A program made the translations under genes and the position numbers. A DNA stretch of 64,000 nucleotides from Lepidostoma basale. Taxonomy: Eukaryota; Arthropoda; Insecta; Trichoptera; Lepidostomatidae. Positions 51,234-61,687 of the stretch are shown in pieces. Position 1 is the stretch's first letter. Every line of letters begins with the position of its first letter. The notes under the pieces were generated by a model. That model worked only from the letters and a program-made list of their open reading frames with translations, was not told where the DNA came from and did no database searches. The stretch covers positions 186,001-250,000 of the forward strand of contig JAHDVF020000494.1 in the NCBI GenBank assembly GCA_022606425.2, in the 5' to 3' direction.

Positions 51234-51959
51234 CGAGGGTCATCCGGAAAGTAGTACCCGTTTGGGAATATAAAAATATCTAGTGTATGTAAACAAATAT
51301 GAACGTTTTATTTGTAAAGAACATACCTTCAACTACTTCTCAACATAGTCACTTAGCAAATTTAAGCATTTGTCGTAACGTGTGACGAGTTTTTGTATCC
51401 CAGCCTTATATTTCTCCTCCCCCAGTGTATTGAGATACGTAGTCACAGCATTTTCGCATAATGCAGGTGGTGTTTAACAAATTCATGAATAACTGTTCGT
51501 GAAACATTGCGAAAATGTTCACAGATCTCATCAATTGAAACGCGCCGATCTTTCTTAACGAATTCGTCAATTGAACTCGGCAGTTCGTCCGAAATGACCG
51601 ACGGCCGCCCCGAACGCTCGTCATCATGAGTGTTCTCTCTTCCCAAGTTGAAATATCGACGTCAGCGCCAAACAGACGACTCATCCATAACATTGTCTCC
51701 ATACACCTCCTTTAATTGCCTATGAATATTGCAAGGTCGCTCATTTCTTGCACTGAGAAATTTAATCACAGCTCTAACTTCATAACTGGCGGCGTTCTCT
51801 GTTTTCTTCACAGAAACAAGACAGTCAATACCAGCGAGATGAAACGTTGCACACAGACAGCTGAAATACAACTGAACGTGTTAGTACTTGTCCGGGGGCT
51901 ATTTTATTCGTCAGCACTCCGCACGGCATAAACGGGTACTACTTTACGGATGACCCTCG
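51234..51959 (-). mobile_element. mariner-like element with internal deletion
   Basis: Inverted ends CGAGGGTCATCCGGAAAGTA and CGAGGGTCATCCGTAAAGTA (reversed right end) continue for about 30 bp with one mismatch, beside TA (51232-51233 and 51960-51961). 726 bp is about half of normal. The N-terminal HTH region (AVIKFLSARNERPCNIHRQL; then DERSGRPSVISDELPSSIDE and EICEHFRNVSRTVIHEFV) joins directly to C-terminal sequence. The catalytic domain is missing. Confidence 0.9.
51443..51871 (-). pseudogene. mariner transposase remnant (HTH part)
   Basis: Two overlapping frames (51662-51871, then 51443-51646) together cover the paired helix-turn-helix region: KEVYGDNVMDESSV in the first, GRENTHDDERSGRPSVISDE and KKDRRVSIDEICEHFRN in the second. 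A short indel near 51655 shifts the frame. No DDE/D residues remain. Could still bind ends if expressed, but no evidence for that. Confidence 0.82.
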
Positions 51960-51974
51960 TATTTACTTATACAT

Positions 51975-52495
<521 letters not shown>

Positions 52496-52499
52496 TATT

Positions 52500-52868
52500 A
52501 AAAGTACGCCAAGAATTTATAAAACGTTTGATCGCAGTCTCTTCGATACGTTTATATCGATATTCACACTCTCGATAGCTTGGTTATTTTCCATGTTATA
52601 CTTTCAATTCAGTTTTGATATAGTTCGATTGTGTTTATTCTGGAATACTTTCGTTTAACTTTCTGTCAAATTCATTCGCTTCGAAAACGTTCATAATGTA
52701 TTTTTTCCTACTTTGGTCTTTCAAAACCACACTTTATTTCAAAGCTTGTATTTTAACTTATGTTTACGCTTATAATTTTCTATACTTTATAAAGTGCACA
52801 AGTTATAATTGATTTTTTTAGTGTATCGAACGTTCCATTATTAATATACCACTTTTGGGACCAACTAT
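52500..52868. other. Unassigned stretch
   Basis: AT-rich, no gene or shared repeat. Confidence 0.45.
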
Positions 52869-53150
52869 CTGCAGCTTCGTAGAGATGGGCATCTCATAAC
52901 CTATTTCTTTAGATTACTCAGGGGATATTTCGAGAAATAGTTTATCATATATAAATTCATTTTGTTCAATTATTGTAATTCGTTTGTTTGAGTCTAGTTA
53001 AACTTCAATTTCGATAACCAGTATGTACTGTTTGTTAACTTTTCTAATCATTTTTACTTATGGTAGCATGTAATTTGCCTTATTTTATTGTTTTTATGTG
53101 TTTTATTTATGTACTTTAATCGCTAATGTTGTCCCAAATAAATAAATAAA
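52869..53150 (+). mobile_element. LINE-N 3' UTR-like fragment
   Basis: TTTCTTTAGATTACTCAGGG and GATATTTCGAGAAATAG resemble the start of LINE-K ends (60110). The 3' UTR differs and finishes GTCCCAAATAAATAAATAAA. The neighbouring LINE-tailed element is inserted right at its tail. Confidence 0.45.
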
Positions 53151-53154
53151 ATAA

Positions 53155-53848
53155 AAAACTAACTAACTAACCATCACGTCTTCTCCCCGAAAGGGTAAGT
53201 AGAAAGAATGGACTGCCACACTCTAATCGATGCGGCACTCCATCCTTCTCTTTTCGCCCCCGCAAGAGTCGCGGCGAACCTCATCGCCACCAATAGGCAT
53301 CTCCCGCGCACACTTCGATTTATTAACGTCTACATAATAAATCAAAAACAAATAATATAAAATACAATGTACAATAATAATAAACCAAAAACCAATTATA
53401 TAAAACAAATAAAAATAATTTTACACATAATGTTATTATAGATGGTGCACTTGTCGTCAGCTGGACGATCCGGACATTTGTGTTTATTTAATTTTTATTC
53501 CACGTTATCCACTGTTTTTTTTTTAATTAACTGAAATTAGGCACTTAAAACAATCTAACACCAGAAGAAACATTAAAATATTATTGATGAATTTATTCAA
53601 ATTGTCATTGGAACAAATGAAAAATTTATTTTTACACCTGTCGAAATTCTTTTAATAAACGAAAAACTTGTATAATTTTAACATCAAATCAGTGAAAACG
53701 TATTTTGTATCACAAATAACTATCATAAAGTGCGGCAATAATCAAATTGACCAAACAATTCACTTATACACAAAATATCTTCAAATTTACGGGAGCACCA
53801 CATGAACCAAACCAAATTTTCAAAATCAGAACCAGGTTTTAAATAAAT
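53155..53848 (-). mobile_element. LINE-tailed non-autonomous retroelement, long copy
   Basis: Tail CTAACTAACTAACC, module CATCACGTCTTCTCCCC, core CCTCATCGCCACCAATAGGC, and body to CAAATTTTCAAAATCAGAAC, mirroring 46300-46972. About 20 bp of the core (GTGTGATGGGTTGC region) is deleted, which removes the B-box-like site. Confidence 0.8.
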
Positions 53849-53922
53849 GAATTAAAAAAAAAATAAGGTGGTGGAAAAATAAATTACACATATGTTTTAT
53901 AATTTTTATTAGATATTTGATA

Positions 53923-54317
53923 TGAGGGTATTATTTGCAAACCCGGCAAACTCCACCAATAATTAAAAGTGAGATATGAATTTGGTCTTATTCATAATAC
54001 ATTTGCACACATTTTAAATTTTTTTTCAGTTTCAAATTCGGCTTCATTCTGAAGAATTTTGCTATTAAAATATGAAGTGTCCGTGAATCCACTTGAGTGT
54101 TGCAAAGCTGGCAAATTCCAAAATGAAATTCATTATTTTACTTTAATTATCAACATAATGATGATTATTTTATGGCTGATTACTTTTAAAATACTAACAT
54201 TTTGAGATGAAAAAAATAAATATCGTAAAAAGCGCATTTAATAAGCGTATCAGTTTTTTGCGATTTACTCAAAACATCTAATGATGGAGTTTGCCAAGTT
54301 TGCAAATAATACCCTCA
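53923..54317. mobile_element. TA-flanked MITE (Tc1/mariner-type)
   Basis: TGAGGGTATTATTTGCAAAC at the left and the same text reversed at the right, inverted for about 40 bp, next to TA (53921-53922, 54318-54319). 395 bp, non-coding. Confidence 0.85.
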
Positions 54318-54319
54318 TA

Positions 54320-54959
54320 TGTGTAATGGGTTTATCTGTGAGATGTCTTTATAAACTGTAATCTATGTAATATCTGCAGGTAAAGTGGAAATAAAGGGAT
54401 AATTGTTGCATAAGGTTACAGATGTACACGTGTATCGCACGTCTCCCTAATCGGATTCCCTCTCTCGGCGGTGAGCACGGCCACCCCGCACACCGCAACT
54501 TATTACAAATTCGTTGGGCCATGTCGTGTGACGTCATTATGTAGCGCTTCAAGTACAGAAGCTTCGCAAATACAGAGGCGAACGTATGAAGTGGCTACCG
54601 GTTGCGGCGCCACACAGATTCCACGTAAAATCTGACAACTAAGCGAAAGGATCAAAACATTTAACTCGATTCATTTGTTTGCCATACAAACAAGTTAATA
54701 TTTTTTTACGAAATGTAACAGTCAATGAGATGGCTTTCTTCGCCGATCTGCCAGTTGAATGGTTCAACAAGTAAAATCGATGTACGTTTTTAGATGAAAT
54801 ATTAAATCTGCTTATTTTTTTATGTTGTATATCAAATACTTAGTTATGCGTGAACCAATCAGATCTTTACATGTTTTGAGATTTTAAATTTAAAGACGAT
54901 ATTGAACATTTTTTTTGTTCAGCTTTAGTTTTTCTAGTTTTCATATGTCTAGCAACATT
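54320..54959. promoter_or_regulatory. Low-copy stretch with a CRE-like site
   Basis: 54440-54620 is GC-richer than its surroundings and contains an exact TGACGTCA (54529-54536) and CGGTTGCGGCGCCACAC. A 67-codon minus frame across it has no domain. Regulatory role is speculative. Confidence 0.3.
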
Positions 54960-55075
54960 CTTCTTCCTCTTCTTCTTCTTCCTAGCCTTGTCCAATTTAA
55001 TTAGGGTCGGCTCTTCTTGTATGATGTCTCCAGAACTGTCTGTCCTGGGTGTCATCTGGTGAAATCTGATCTCTT
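54960..55075 (-). mobile_element. LINE-O 3' tip
   Basis: CTTCTTCCTCTTCTTCTTC, CCTAGCCTTGTCCAATTTAA, TTAGGGTCGGCTCTTCTTGT: an AAG-tailed LINE end with the GCCTTGTCC...GGGTCGGC words common to many insect LINE 3' ends. Confidence 0.45.
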
Positions 55076-55094
55076 TTTAGAGCCCTTTGAATAA

Positions 55095-55288
55095 GTCAAA
55101 TCAAATCAAATCAAATCAGTTTATTAACTCAAAAGACATTACAAACAAGAAAATGTTTAAGGCATCTATTGAGTACAGGTAAAATATTATAAAAAATACA
55201 ACATAGTACCAGGAACGCATTAGAGATGGTTCGACATTATGAAGACAAGATACTTTCTAAACTCAAGAGTATTTATCTCCTGAACGTC
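55095..55288 (-). mobile_element. LINE-K 3' end, truncated
   Basis: Tail CAAATCAAATCAAATCAG, then TTAACTCAAAAGACATTACA, GGCATCTATTGAGTACAGGT, AGAGATGGTTCGACATTATG, to CCTGAACG. Joined directly to the LINE-D tail. Confidence 0.8.
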
Positions 55289-55289
55289 T

Positions 55290-55760
55290 TCTTCTTCTTT
55301 TTTTGTCCTGTCACACCTCCGTGGTACATAGGGTCTCAAGGAACCTTCTCCACCCGATTCTATCGCATGCCTGATGCCTAACATCATCCCAAGTGAGGCC
55401 TGCCGCCTTAACCTTGTCCTGCAGGGTTCTTCTCCAGGTGGCTCTAGGTCTGCATCGCTTTCTCTTTCCCCCCATAGGGGACCAGTCTAGTGCACCCTGA
55501 GCGATGCAGGCTGGGTTCCGTCTCAGAGTGTGACCGATCCACTGCCATTTGCGTCTAGCGACCTGTTCTCTAATTGGCTTTTCGCCTGCCATAGTCCAGA
55601 GAGCGGCATTGGACACTGTTTGGGGCCAATAGATTTTGAATATTGAGCGAAGGCACCTATTTATAAACACCTGGAGTTTACCAATAACGTCCGCGGTAGA
55701 CTTCCAAGTTTCACATCCGTACAGCAGTACGCTTTTAACGCTACGATGAACTTCCATTAG
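55290..55760 (-). mobile_element. LINE-D copy, best preserved
   Basis: Left edge CTTCTTCTTTTTTTGTCCTG is the AAG tail and 3' UTR. The coding part is complete from the end of the reverse transcriptase onward. 5'-truncated near 55760. Confidence 0.87.
55311..55757 (-). CDS. LINE-D ORF2 C-terminal fragment
   Basis: 148 codons: SVKSVLLYGCETWKSTADVI near the start, GKLQVFINRCLRSIFKIYWP around 27-46, REQVARRKWQWIGHTLRRNP around 68-87, GALDWSPMGGKRKRCRPRAT around 92-111, AGLTWDDVRHQACDRIGWRR and LETLCTTEV at the end. The KLQVFINRCLR and WIGHTLR blocks match RTE-type LINE proteins. The polymerase active site is missing, so inactive. Confidence 0.84.
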   Translation of the reverse strand: MEVHRSVKSVLLYGCETWKSTADVIGKLQVFINRCLRSIFKIYWPQTVSNAALWTMAGEKPIREQVARRKWQWIGHTLRRNPACIAQGALDWSPMGGKRKRCRPRATWRRTLQDKVKAAGLTWDDVRHQACDRIGWRRFLETLCTTEV

Positions 55761-55849
55761 AGATTTCAGTTAAATCATTAGATTGTCTTAGAAATGGAAC
55801 ACTTACAAAATATTTATATGTTTTTTATTTGTTTAAAACTGTTATTTTT

Positions 55850-55895
55850 TCAAATAGTCCATTGTTTTGGTCGATACTAAATATTATTAACGTAC
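55850..55895 (+). repeat. HHR1-family end fragment
   Basis: AATAGTCCATTGTTTTGGTC resembles the HHR1 end at 26137 and 49505. The motif-bearing part is absent. Confidence 0.5.
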
Positions 55896-56506
55896 GTTTT
55901 CTCAATATAAAATATATAAAAAAAAACAATATTAATACACATTTTACACCGCTTTATTTTGTTACAACCGCTTCCGCCGGAGTTTCTTTAGGGTTATAAA
56001 TATAACTGAATATTTTATTGTGAATTTAATAGTATTGTTTCATTAATAAGAAGTACATTTTAAGGGTTAAACCAATTAGCATTGCGCTTTCAGAACACTT
56101 GAACAAATCCCTGTCGCTATGTAGGCACTGTTACAGATACCCCTTTGTGCAGGCACCGTGACAAGTAGGTAACAAGTATTGATTAAAGTAATGTGGAGTG
56201 TGCCAGTGACATATTAGAAACAGCGGAGCATTAAGGCTTCTTGAGTCGGAGGATTGCGAGTGCCTGTGTACGTAATAAATATACAACAGAGTCTATACTG
56301 TATGCAGAGTGACCCGACAAAATGTATTCATAAATTCAATGTAGATTTCTCTTCGAAAAAAGCGGATCGACCGTTATCCAATTATTATTGAAATCATATC
56401 CTAACGATGCTCCTACAGAGCCCCCTCTTATATCGAAGAAATTTTATTTCATTTCTTCATTAAATGCTTCTTCGCCCAACAAATTATATTTATAATCTTA
56501 CCGTAT
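55896..56506. other. Unassigned stretch
   Basis: No repeat or gene recognised. 56080-56290 is somewhat less AT-rich. Confidence 0.45.
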
Positions 56507-56531
56507 ATATAGCGTGTTTTTTTAGAGGTAA

Positions 56532-56871
56532 CTAACTTACCATCACGCCGTCTCCCCGAAAGGGTAGGCAGAAAGAATGGACTGTCACACTTTTACTGAT
56601 GCGGCACTCCATCCTTCTCTTTTCGCTCCGCGGGAGACGCGGTGTGATGGGTTGCGAACTTCATCGCCACCAATAGGCATCTCACGCGCACTTTTCGATC
56701 GTCCAACACCCACAAAATAAATCTAAAACAAATAATATAAAATACAATGATATAAAATAAAATAAGAAAATAAGAAAATAAAAATAATTTAACACAAAAT
56801 ATTCTTTTTAGATGGTGCACATATTGTCTATTTAATTTATGTTCCACGAATCCACCGTTTTTTAAATTTAA
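56532..56871 (-). mobile_element. LINE-tailed non-autonomous retroelement with target duplication
   Basis: Flanked by TTAGAGGTAA (56522-56531 and 56872-56881), a perfect 10-bp duplication that fixes both ends. 340 bp: tail CTAACTTACC, LINE-A-like module, core with GATGGGTTGCGAACTTC, AT-rich body ending GTTCCACGAATCCACCG. Direct proof that the family inserts as a unit by target-primed reverse transcription. Confidence 0.92.
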
Positions 56872-56946
56872 TTAGAGGTAAGCAATACATATTCAAAATG
56901 AAAAAAAAAACGCATTAAAATAATGTTAATGTTTATGATATTGGCT

Positions 56947-57291
56947 TTATTTAATAGATAATTTTATGCCATAATTGTTTAAATATGATTTCGGGCATAT
57001 GAGCGCCACGGCTAGCTCGAATGAAGCGCAATCGTGAAATCCAATTTTCGACAATTGTCGTCTTTGTGGATGCGCATTATCCACTAGAGTGTACGTGGTG
57101 CGAAAACGATCCACGGTCTTCCGAATAACTTGCTCGGATGGACGATTATGTCGAGCGTAAAATGGACGTAGTGCACGATAAGTTTGGCGAACCGAACCAT
57201 GATTTTCAAAATAAATTAGCACAATTTGCAAGTACTGTTCTGACGTCAGTCTATTATGGTGAAATGGTAAAACGTACTGACTACAAATCAA
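56947..57291 (-). pseudogene. Tc1/mariner-type transposase remnant
   Basis: Frame includes LTSEQYLQIVLIYFENHGSV, RQTYRALRPFYARHNRPSEQ and VIRKTVDRFRTTYTLVDNAH, the helix-turn-helix domain found in a Tc1/mariner-related transposase group. A shifted frame then gives NWISRLRFIRASRGAHMPEI, the normal C-terminus, so the DDE/D domain is deleted. Inactive. Confidence 0.82.
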
Positions 57292-57371
57292 CTGTCAACT
57301 GTCAAATTGACAGTCTGTAGAAACAATGTTGTCAGTTTAAAAACCAAACCTTTAAAAAAAACACCCTATAT

Positions 57372-57690
57372 GTTATCTATTAAAAATCTACTTATGAATA
57401 TATGATAGCCATAATGTCTTAAGTGAATTTTTGTCCGAAATGAGTTATAAGCTTAATGTTCACATCCATTTAGAATTGAATCATATATCCCTTGCTCTTC
57501 TTGTCTTCTCCCAGTTTAAAGTGTTTGCGTCGCTTCAGAGCCACTTGGGTACTGAACTTTAGTCGATGCACTCCAACTTCAGCAGATTTTTTAGTCATCT
57601 TCGGCTCCTTTCTGCATATGGGATTAGCCTGGCAACAATTGTACCATGAAGGCCTTATATGTGCCTGTTTATATGTGCAAGCAAAAACAC
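57372..57690 (-). other. Unassigned stretch with a basic open frame
   Basis: Minus-strand frame (stop near 57470) includes KEPKMTKKSAEVGVHRLKFS and KRRKHFKLGEDKKSKGYMIQ. The composition resembles a small basic (for example ribosomal-type) protein, but I do not recognise it. No intron, promoter or polyA tail seen. It could be part of a host exon, a processed pseudogene or a LINE ORF. Confidence 0.3.
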
Positions 57691-58110
57691 ATATATTTTT
57701 GGACCCACGCTGGAGAATGGGACTTACAGAATTAAACATAACCTTGAACTTGAAGAACTGATTAACCGTGAAACAGTAGTGAAAATCTGTAAGTTTCAAC
57801 GCCTACGGTGGGCTGGCCATGTGGAAAGAATGCCAGAGGGTAGAACACCCCAAATTATATCCAGATGGGTGCTCCGCGAAAAGAGCAAGAGGCAGACCAA
57901 GGAAAAGATGGGCGAATTGCGTGGAAGAAGATTGGGAGAAAATGGAATGAGCTGGGGAATGGAGAGAGATGGCCAGAGACAGAAGTCAGTGGAGGACCGT
58001 TGTGGAGGAGGCCATGTCCCACACCGGGATGTATCGCCGAGAAATTATGTATGCATAATTATTTATCTATCGTCTCTAGTATTGCTGCAAAGAATAATTT
58101 ATAAAATACT
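57690..58110 (+). mobile_element. LINE-C copy
   Basis: TYRIKHNLELEELINRETVV and QRLRWAGHVERMPEGRTPQI are in one frame (57659-58138). The end (WKKIGRKWNELGNGERWPET, then RRPCPTPGCIAEKLCMH) is in another (57865-58104), so one frameshift. The SINE1 copy follows at once. Confidence 0.82.
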
Positions 58111-58114
58111 CGTG

Positions 58115-58372
58115 TTATTATTATTATTATTTTGTTAAATCGCTCTTTAATTCATTACAGCGCGAGCTAATTCGATGTCAATGTCCTTTGTGTAGCTATC
58201 ATATTATTTCTCATTACATGTGATAGGTAGTTAATCTATCGTCATTTTGTTGTCACGTAAATTCTACAAAGTGTGATAATCATACTGCCATCGTCGAACA
58301 TAACCGGAATCAATCCCGGGACCTTCGACGTGTGGCAGTCATATCTCCTGTCACTCGGCCACCAAGGTCGTC
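58115..58372 (-). mobile_element. SINE1 copy
   Basis: (TTA)n tail at the left, central domain TTACATGTGATAGGTAGTTA and TCACGTAAATTC, and head TCACTCGGCCACCAAGGTCG. The B box is partly changed (AATCAATCCCGGGACC) and the head has a short insertion. Confidence 0.82.
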
Positions 58373-58432
58373 AAATATGTGACATATCGTATGGTATGTC
58401 TTAAATAATATAAAATTATTCAGTTATTAAGC

Positions 58433-58545
58433 ATTATCCTCCGTTTTATACGCTTTTTGTGTGATTTTCCATCCCTATTGGTCAATGTCTAAGTTTATCC
58501 ATTTACTTATAATGGTCTTATATATAGATAATATAAACTATCATA
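58433..58545. repeat. Short dispersed repeat, pair with 24977-25075
   Basis: TCCGTTTTATACGC, CCATCCCTATTGGTCAATGT and AAGTTTATCCATTTACTTAT are the reverse of 24977-25075. Confidence 0.7.
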
Positions 58546-59139
58546 TAATCGAGGTATATATTAAATCTAGACATTCTGCACTTAAGTACATTATGTAATA
58601 TAACATTACCGCGCGGCGTCTGCTTATGACGACGTTGTGATTGGATCATGAGCTTAAGGCGCCTGTCACGTGATGGGAATCCCTGTAGCCTGTTAGACCC
58701 GCTAGTGTTCCGCTGTTACATATAATGAACTCAATTATGAGTATCTTTCTAATAACTTAACCCTTCACAAGTACCGTCAACTGCTACACTATACTGATGC
58801 TTGAAATATAGAATTTTTCTGTTATTTACCCATTTTTTACGATTTATTTGACATTGTCAGTATATTGTGTTTTATCTTCTGACCCACAAAAGCAGCCTAC
58901 TCCTGAAATGCTTTTAAAGTAACTGAAAAAGGTAATTTATACAGGTATTTTTAATTTGAATGGAGTAACGTAAGTATCATTTTCTGCCTTGCCAACGTCA
59001 GATCATCTTATGCCGTTGCCTGTAATAAATGTCTTCGTATTTCATCTCTGCAATATAATTCAACCTTCCTCAAATGTCATTCCCATTAACACTGTTATTC
59101 ACTTATTGTTAATCCATAAAGTCTCATTTTCGTGGACAA
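58546..59139. other. Unassigned stretch with an E-box patch and a short repeat
   Basis: 58610-58720 is GC-richer with ACCGCGCGGCG, GTGATTGGATC and CTGTCACGTGATGGG (a CACGTG E-box). GACCCACAAAAGCAGCCTAC with CTCCTGAAATGC (58881-58912) recurs at 60033-60063. Confidence 0.35.
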
Positions 59140-59375
59140 CGTTTGTGGTAGAGTGTCAAAAGCTATGACAGCTCGGTAAAGGTCCTGGGTTCGATTACCG
59201 GGGATGATAGTATGATTCGCACACTTTTTTGATCTGGTAAAGAATTCACGTGACAATTAACTGGCGATAAATTAGCTACCTATCACATGTCACGAGAATC
59301 AATGTGTAATAGCTGTACCCTTTACATCGGCTCTCGCTATAATGATGTAAAGAGCTATTCAACAACAACAAAAAA
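59140..59375 (+). mobile_element. SINE1 copy, diverged
   Basis: Head GTTTGTGGTAGAGTGTCAAA, B box CTGGGTTCGATTACCGGGG, centre AATTCACGTGACAATTAACT and TAGCTACCTATCACATGTCA. Tail AACAACAACAAAAA. Confidence 0.8.
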
Positions 59376-59432
59376 TATCATTTTGTATATATCCGAACGA
59401 TAAATGCATTTTATCATTTTTTAATGATTTCT

Positions 59433-59632
59433 TGAGGAAAACATAGCATGACCAAATTAATCAAATATTAAAGGTTGGTCATGATAGAAGTTGAAGAATC
59501 ATCGTGCGTGTATGACTCGCTGTATGAATGTGGAGGAATCTTGAGAAGTGTGCCAGGATAGAGTAGTCTGGTGGTCCATATCTGCCTACCCCTACGGGGA
59601 AACGGCGTGATAGTTTGTTGTTGTTGTTGTTA
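59433..59632 (+). mobile_element. LINE-A degenerate 3' end with (GTT)n tail
   Basis: GAGGAAAACATAGCATGACC, CGTGCGTGTATGACTCGCTG and CTGCCTACCCCTACGGGGAA, then GGCGTGATAG and GTTTGTTGTTGTTGTTG. The tail unit differs from TTAG. Confidence 0.7.
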
Positions 59633-60109
59633 ATGATTTATTAGTTTATTGCATTACATTCTTTGGGACATACAATATTTGTTAGATATTATTTTTAAAT
59701 TGGTCAAAAACAACGAACGGTTGTATTTTGTCATCAATAAAGTGATCTTATTTTAACACACGTAAAATAATATTCTAGACCAAGAGTAAAGAATGAAGAA
59801 GGAATGATTGCAGGCAAAAGGATTTTGAGGGGGCTGCTAGAGTAACCAGGCTCTATAGAATGGGGAGGAAAAAACATTCATTCGAGGAGGCTTAAAAAAC
59901 GGGCGAATACTACATCGACTAAAACGCCCTACAACTAGAGCTGGAAGGAGAGGAACTGGTTGGCCTCCGGTAACCTGTCTTTACACCGTCAACAAAGACA
60001 TGAAATTACTCCAAATCGAGTGGAATGGACCATGACCCGCAAAAGAGGCTACTCCTGAAATGCAATTTATATCGGTATTTTTTTATTTTTTGGAGCAATA
60101 TTAGTATTA
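59633..60109. other. Unassigned stretch, possibly old LINE coding
   Basis: 59765-60035 is purine-rich and less AT-rich (GAGGGGGCTGCTAGAGTAAC, CTGGAAGGAGAGGAACTGG). It ends with the short repeat shared with 58881. No confident protein match. Confidence 0.35.
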
Positions 60110-60562
60110 CTCATTTCTTTAAATTAATCAGGGGATATTTCGAGAACTCGGGCATGCTAGAGGGTGTTGGTATTTTTGTCCCTGATAGATTTCTCCGACA
60201 GCGACAGCACAGATTGTTTTACCTACCGGTCACCAGAACCAATCTGCCTCTGGTGACACCGGTGGGAAGAGCAATTAGTCTGCTGAACGCGGTCTCCTCG
60301 GAGATCGACGTCTTTCATATTAGTGAAGGTACGTTCAGGAGACAAATACTCTTGACTTTAGAAAGTATCTTGTCTTCCTAATGTCGAACCATCTCTAATG
60401 CGTTCCTGGTACTATGTTGTATTTTTATAACATTTTACCTGTACTCAATAGATGTGTCCTCAATAGATGTGTACTCAATAGATGTGTACTCAATAGATGC
60501 CTTAAACATTTTCCTGTTTGTAATGCTTGAGTTAATAAAATGATTTGGTTTGATTTGATGAC
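60110..60562 (+). mobile_element. LINE-K 3' end, best preserved
   Basis: The frame 60025-60381 includes FYLPVTRTNLPLVTPVGRAI, SLLNAVSSEIDVFHISEGTF and RRQILLTLESILSS before the stop. This is a jockey-like ORF2 C-terminus (P..RTN, PVGRA, LN...DVF...F). 3' UTR of about 180 bp, tail TGATTTGGTTTGATTTGATG. Contains the 15-bp tandem at 60442-60501. Confidence 0.84.
60442..60501. repeat. 15-bp minisatellite, four units
   Basis: TACTCAATAGATGTG occurs three times with one TC change in unit two; the fourth ends in CC. Other LINE-K copies carry a single unit here, so it expanded in this copy or its lineage. Confidence 0.92.
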
Positions 60563-60628
60563 TGAGAAGCCAAGTTTCAAGAAGTAATAACCTATAAGTA
60601 GACCTCACAATATACATAGCAGGCTAAA

Positions 60629-61027
60629 GGTCCATTTACACTGGGCAGTTATCAGCTGATACCGACACGTCACGATAAAAATAGCCTTAAATCTCATTGA
60701 CTCGTTATCTCAAATGCTCTAATAAAATCACTGTCGGGGGTTGCCGAAGAAAGCACCTACCTACATAAAATTGACAGTTAATAAAAATGATCAATATTTT
60801 TCAGGATGTGTTTCCTACAGTATATGATTCTTTTTTACAGATTACCATTTTTACTACCATTTAAATTCGCCGTGGAGAAGGTATCTCGGAATTTAAATAT
60901 AATATGAACGGAATCGGCATTAATTAAAAGTAACAAGACACCATCAAAACAAACAAAACGATTATTTGTTCAACGCAAACGCGTGACGTGTCGGTATCGG
61001 CTGATGACTGTCCAGTATAAATGGACC
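60629..61027. mobile_element. MITE of unknown superfamily
   Basis: Left GGTCCATTTACACTGGGCAG and reversed right GGTCCATTTATACTGGACAG, inverted for about 46 bp through CCGATACCGACACGTCACG-type text. 399 bp, non-coding. Flanks AAA and AAG give no clear duplication. Ends starting GGTCC may fit PIF-like or another group. Confidence 0.78.
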
Positions 61028-61687
61028 AAGAGAGAAAGGGAGTAAAGAATGAGGGTAAAATATTTTGATTTCATTGTATAGAAGTTTTACACTATTTCAC
61101 AATTCTTCTTTTTAAATTTTTTTTATCTACTAGTAAAATAAATTATTTCAAATTCAAAATATTGACTTCCAGATAGGCAATAAAAGGGTTTTCACATTTT
61201 TTCTGGAATCTTCTAGAATGAGTTCTACTTTAATGCGTCGCCTCACTTGAGCACCCATCTCGTTATTTCGTTTTTTTTTTCAAAGTTTCCTACGTAACTG
61301 CTTTTACTCTATTTTTCTCTTTTTTCCCGAGTCTCATCTCCGTGGCGCCGCTCACCCGCTACCCCCTCTCCAACACATTGACTACGAAATGGGAAAACTG
61401 CATAAGTAGCATTTTATCAAATAAAATAGGACATGTGTCTTATATTTTGAGTTGAAAAGGAATACAGAACCGAGTCCAGTGGATAACGAAGTGCAAGACT
61501 TTGATTCAAACCAACCCCTAGGATTTCAACTGTTAAGAATGACCGAATACTAAAAAAATACACGCAAAGACTACTACTATCTTTGACATAAATCTAAATT
61601 TTGGACCCAAACAACATAATATAACGAAGAAAAATATGATTGACCAGCATAAAATGCCAAAAGCCAAATAAAAAATATATACAACAT
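61028..61687. other. Unassigned stretch
   Basis: AT-rich with a GC-richer patch at 61325-61385 (CTCCGTGGCGCCGCTCACCC). No gene or repeat recognised. Confidence 0.45.

Larger units (their letters stand above)
56507..57371 (-). mobile_element. Tc1/mariner-type element with internal deletion, split by an insertion
   Basis: Left end TATAGCGTGTTTTTTTAGAG and reversed right end TATAGGGTGTTTTTTTTAAA. A LINE-tailed element (56532-56871) is inserted just inside the left end. Without it the element is only about 515 bp. Coding remnants are the N-terminal HTH and the last residues of a transposase. Confidence 0.78.
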
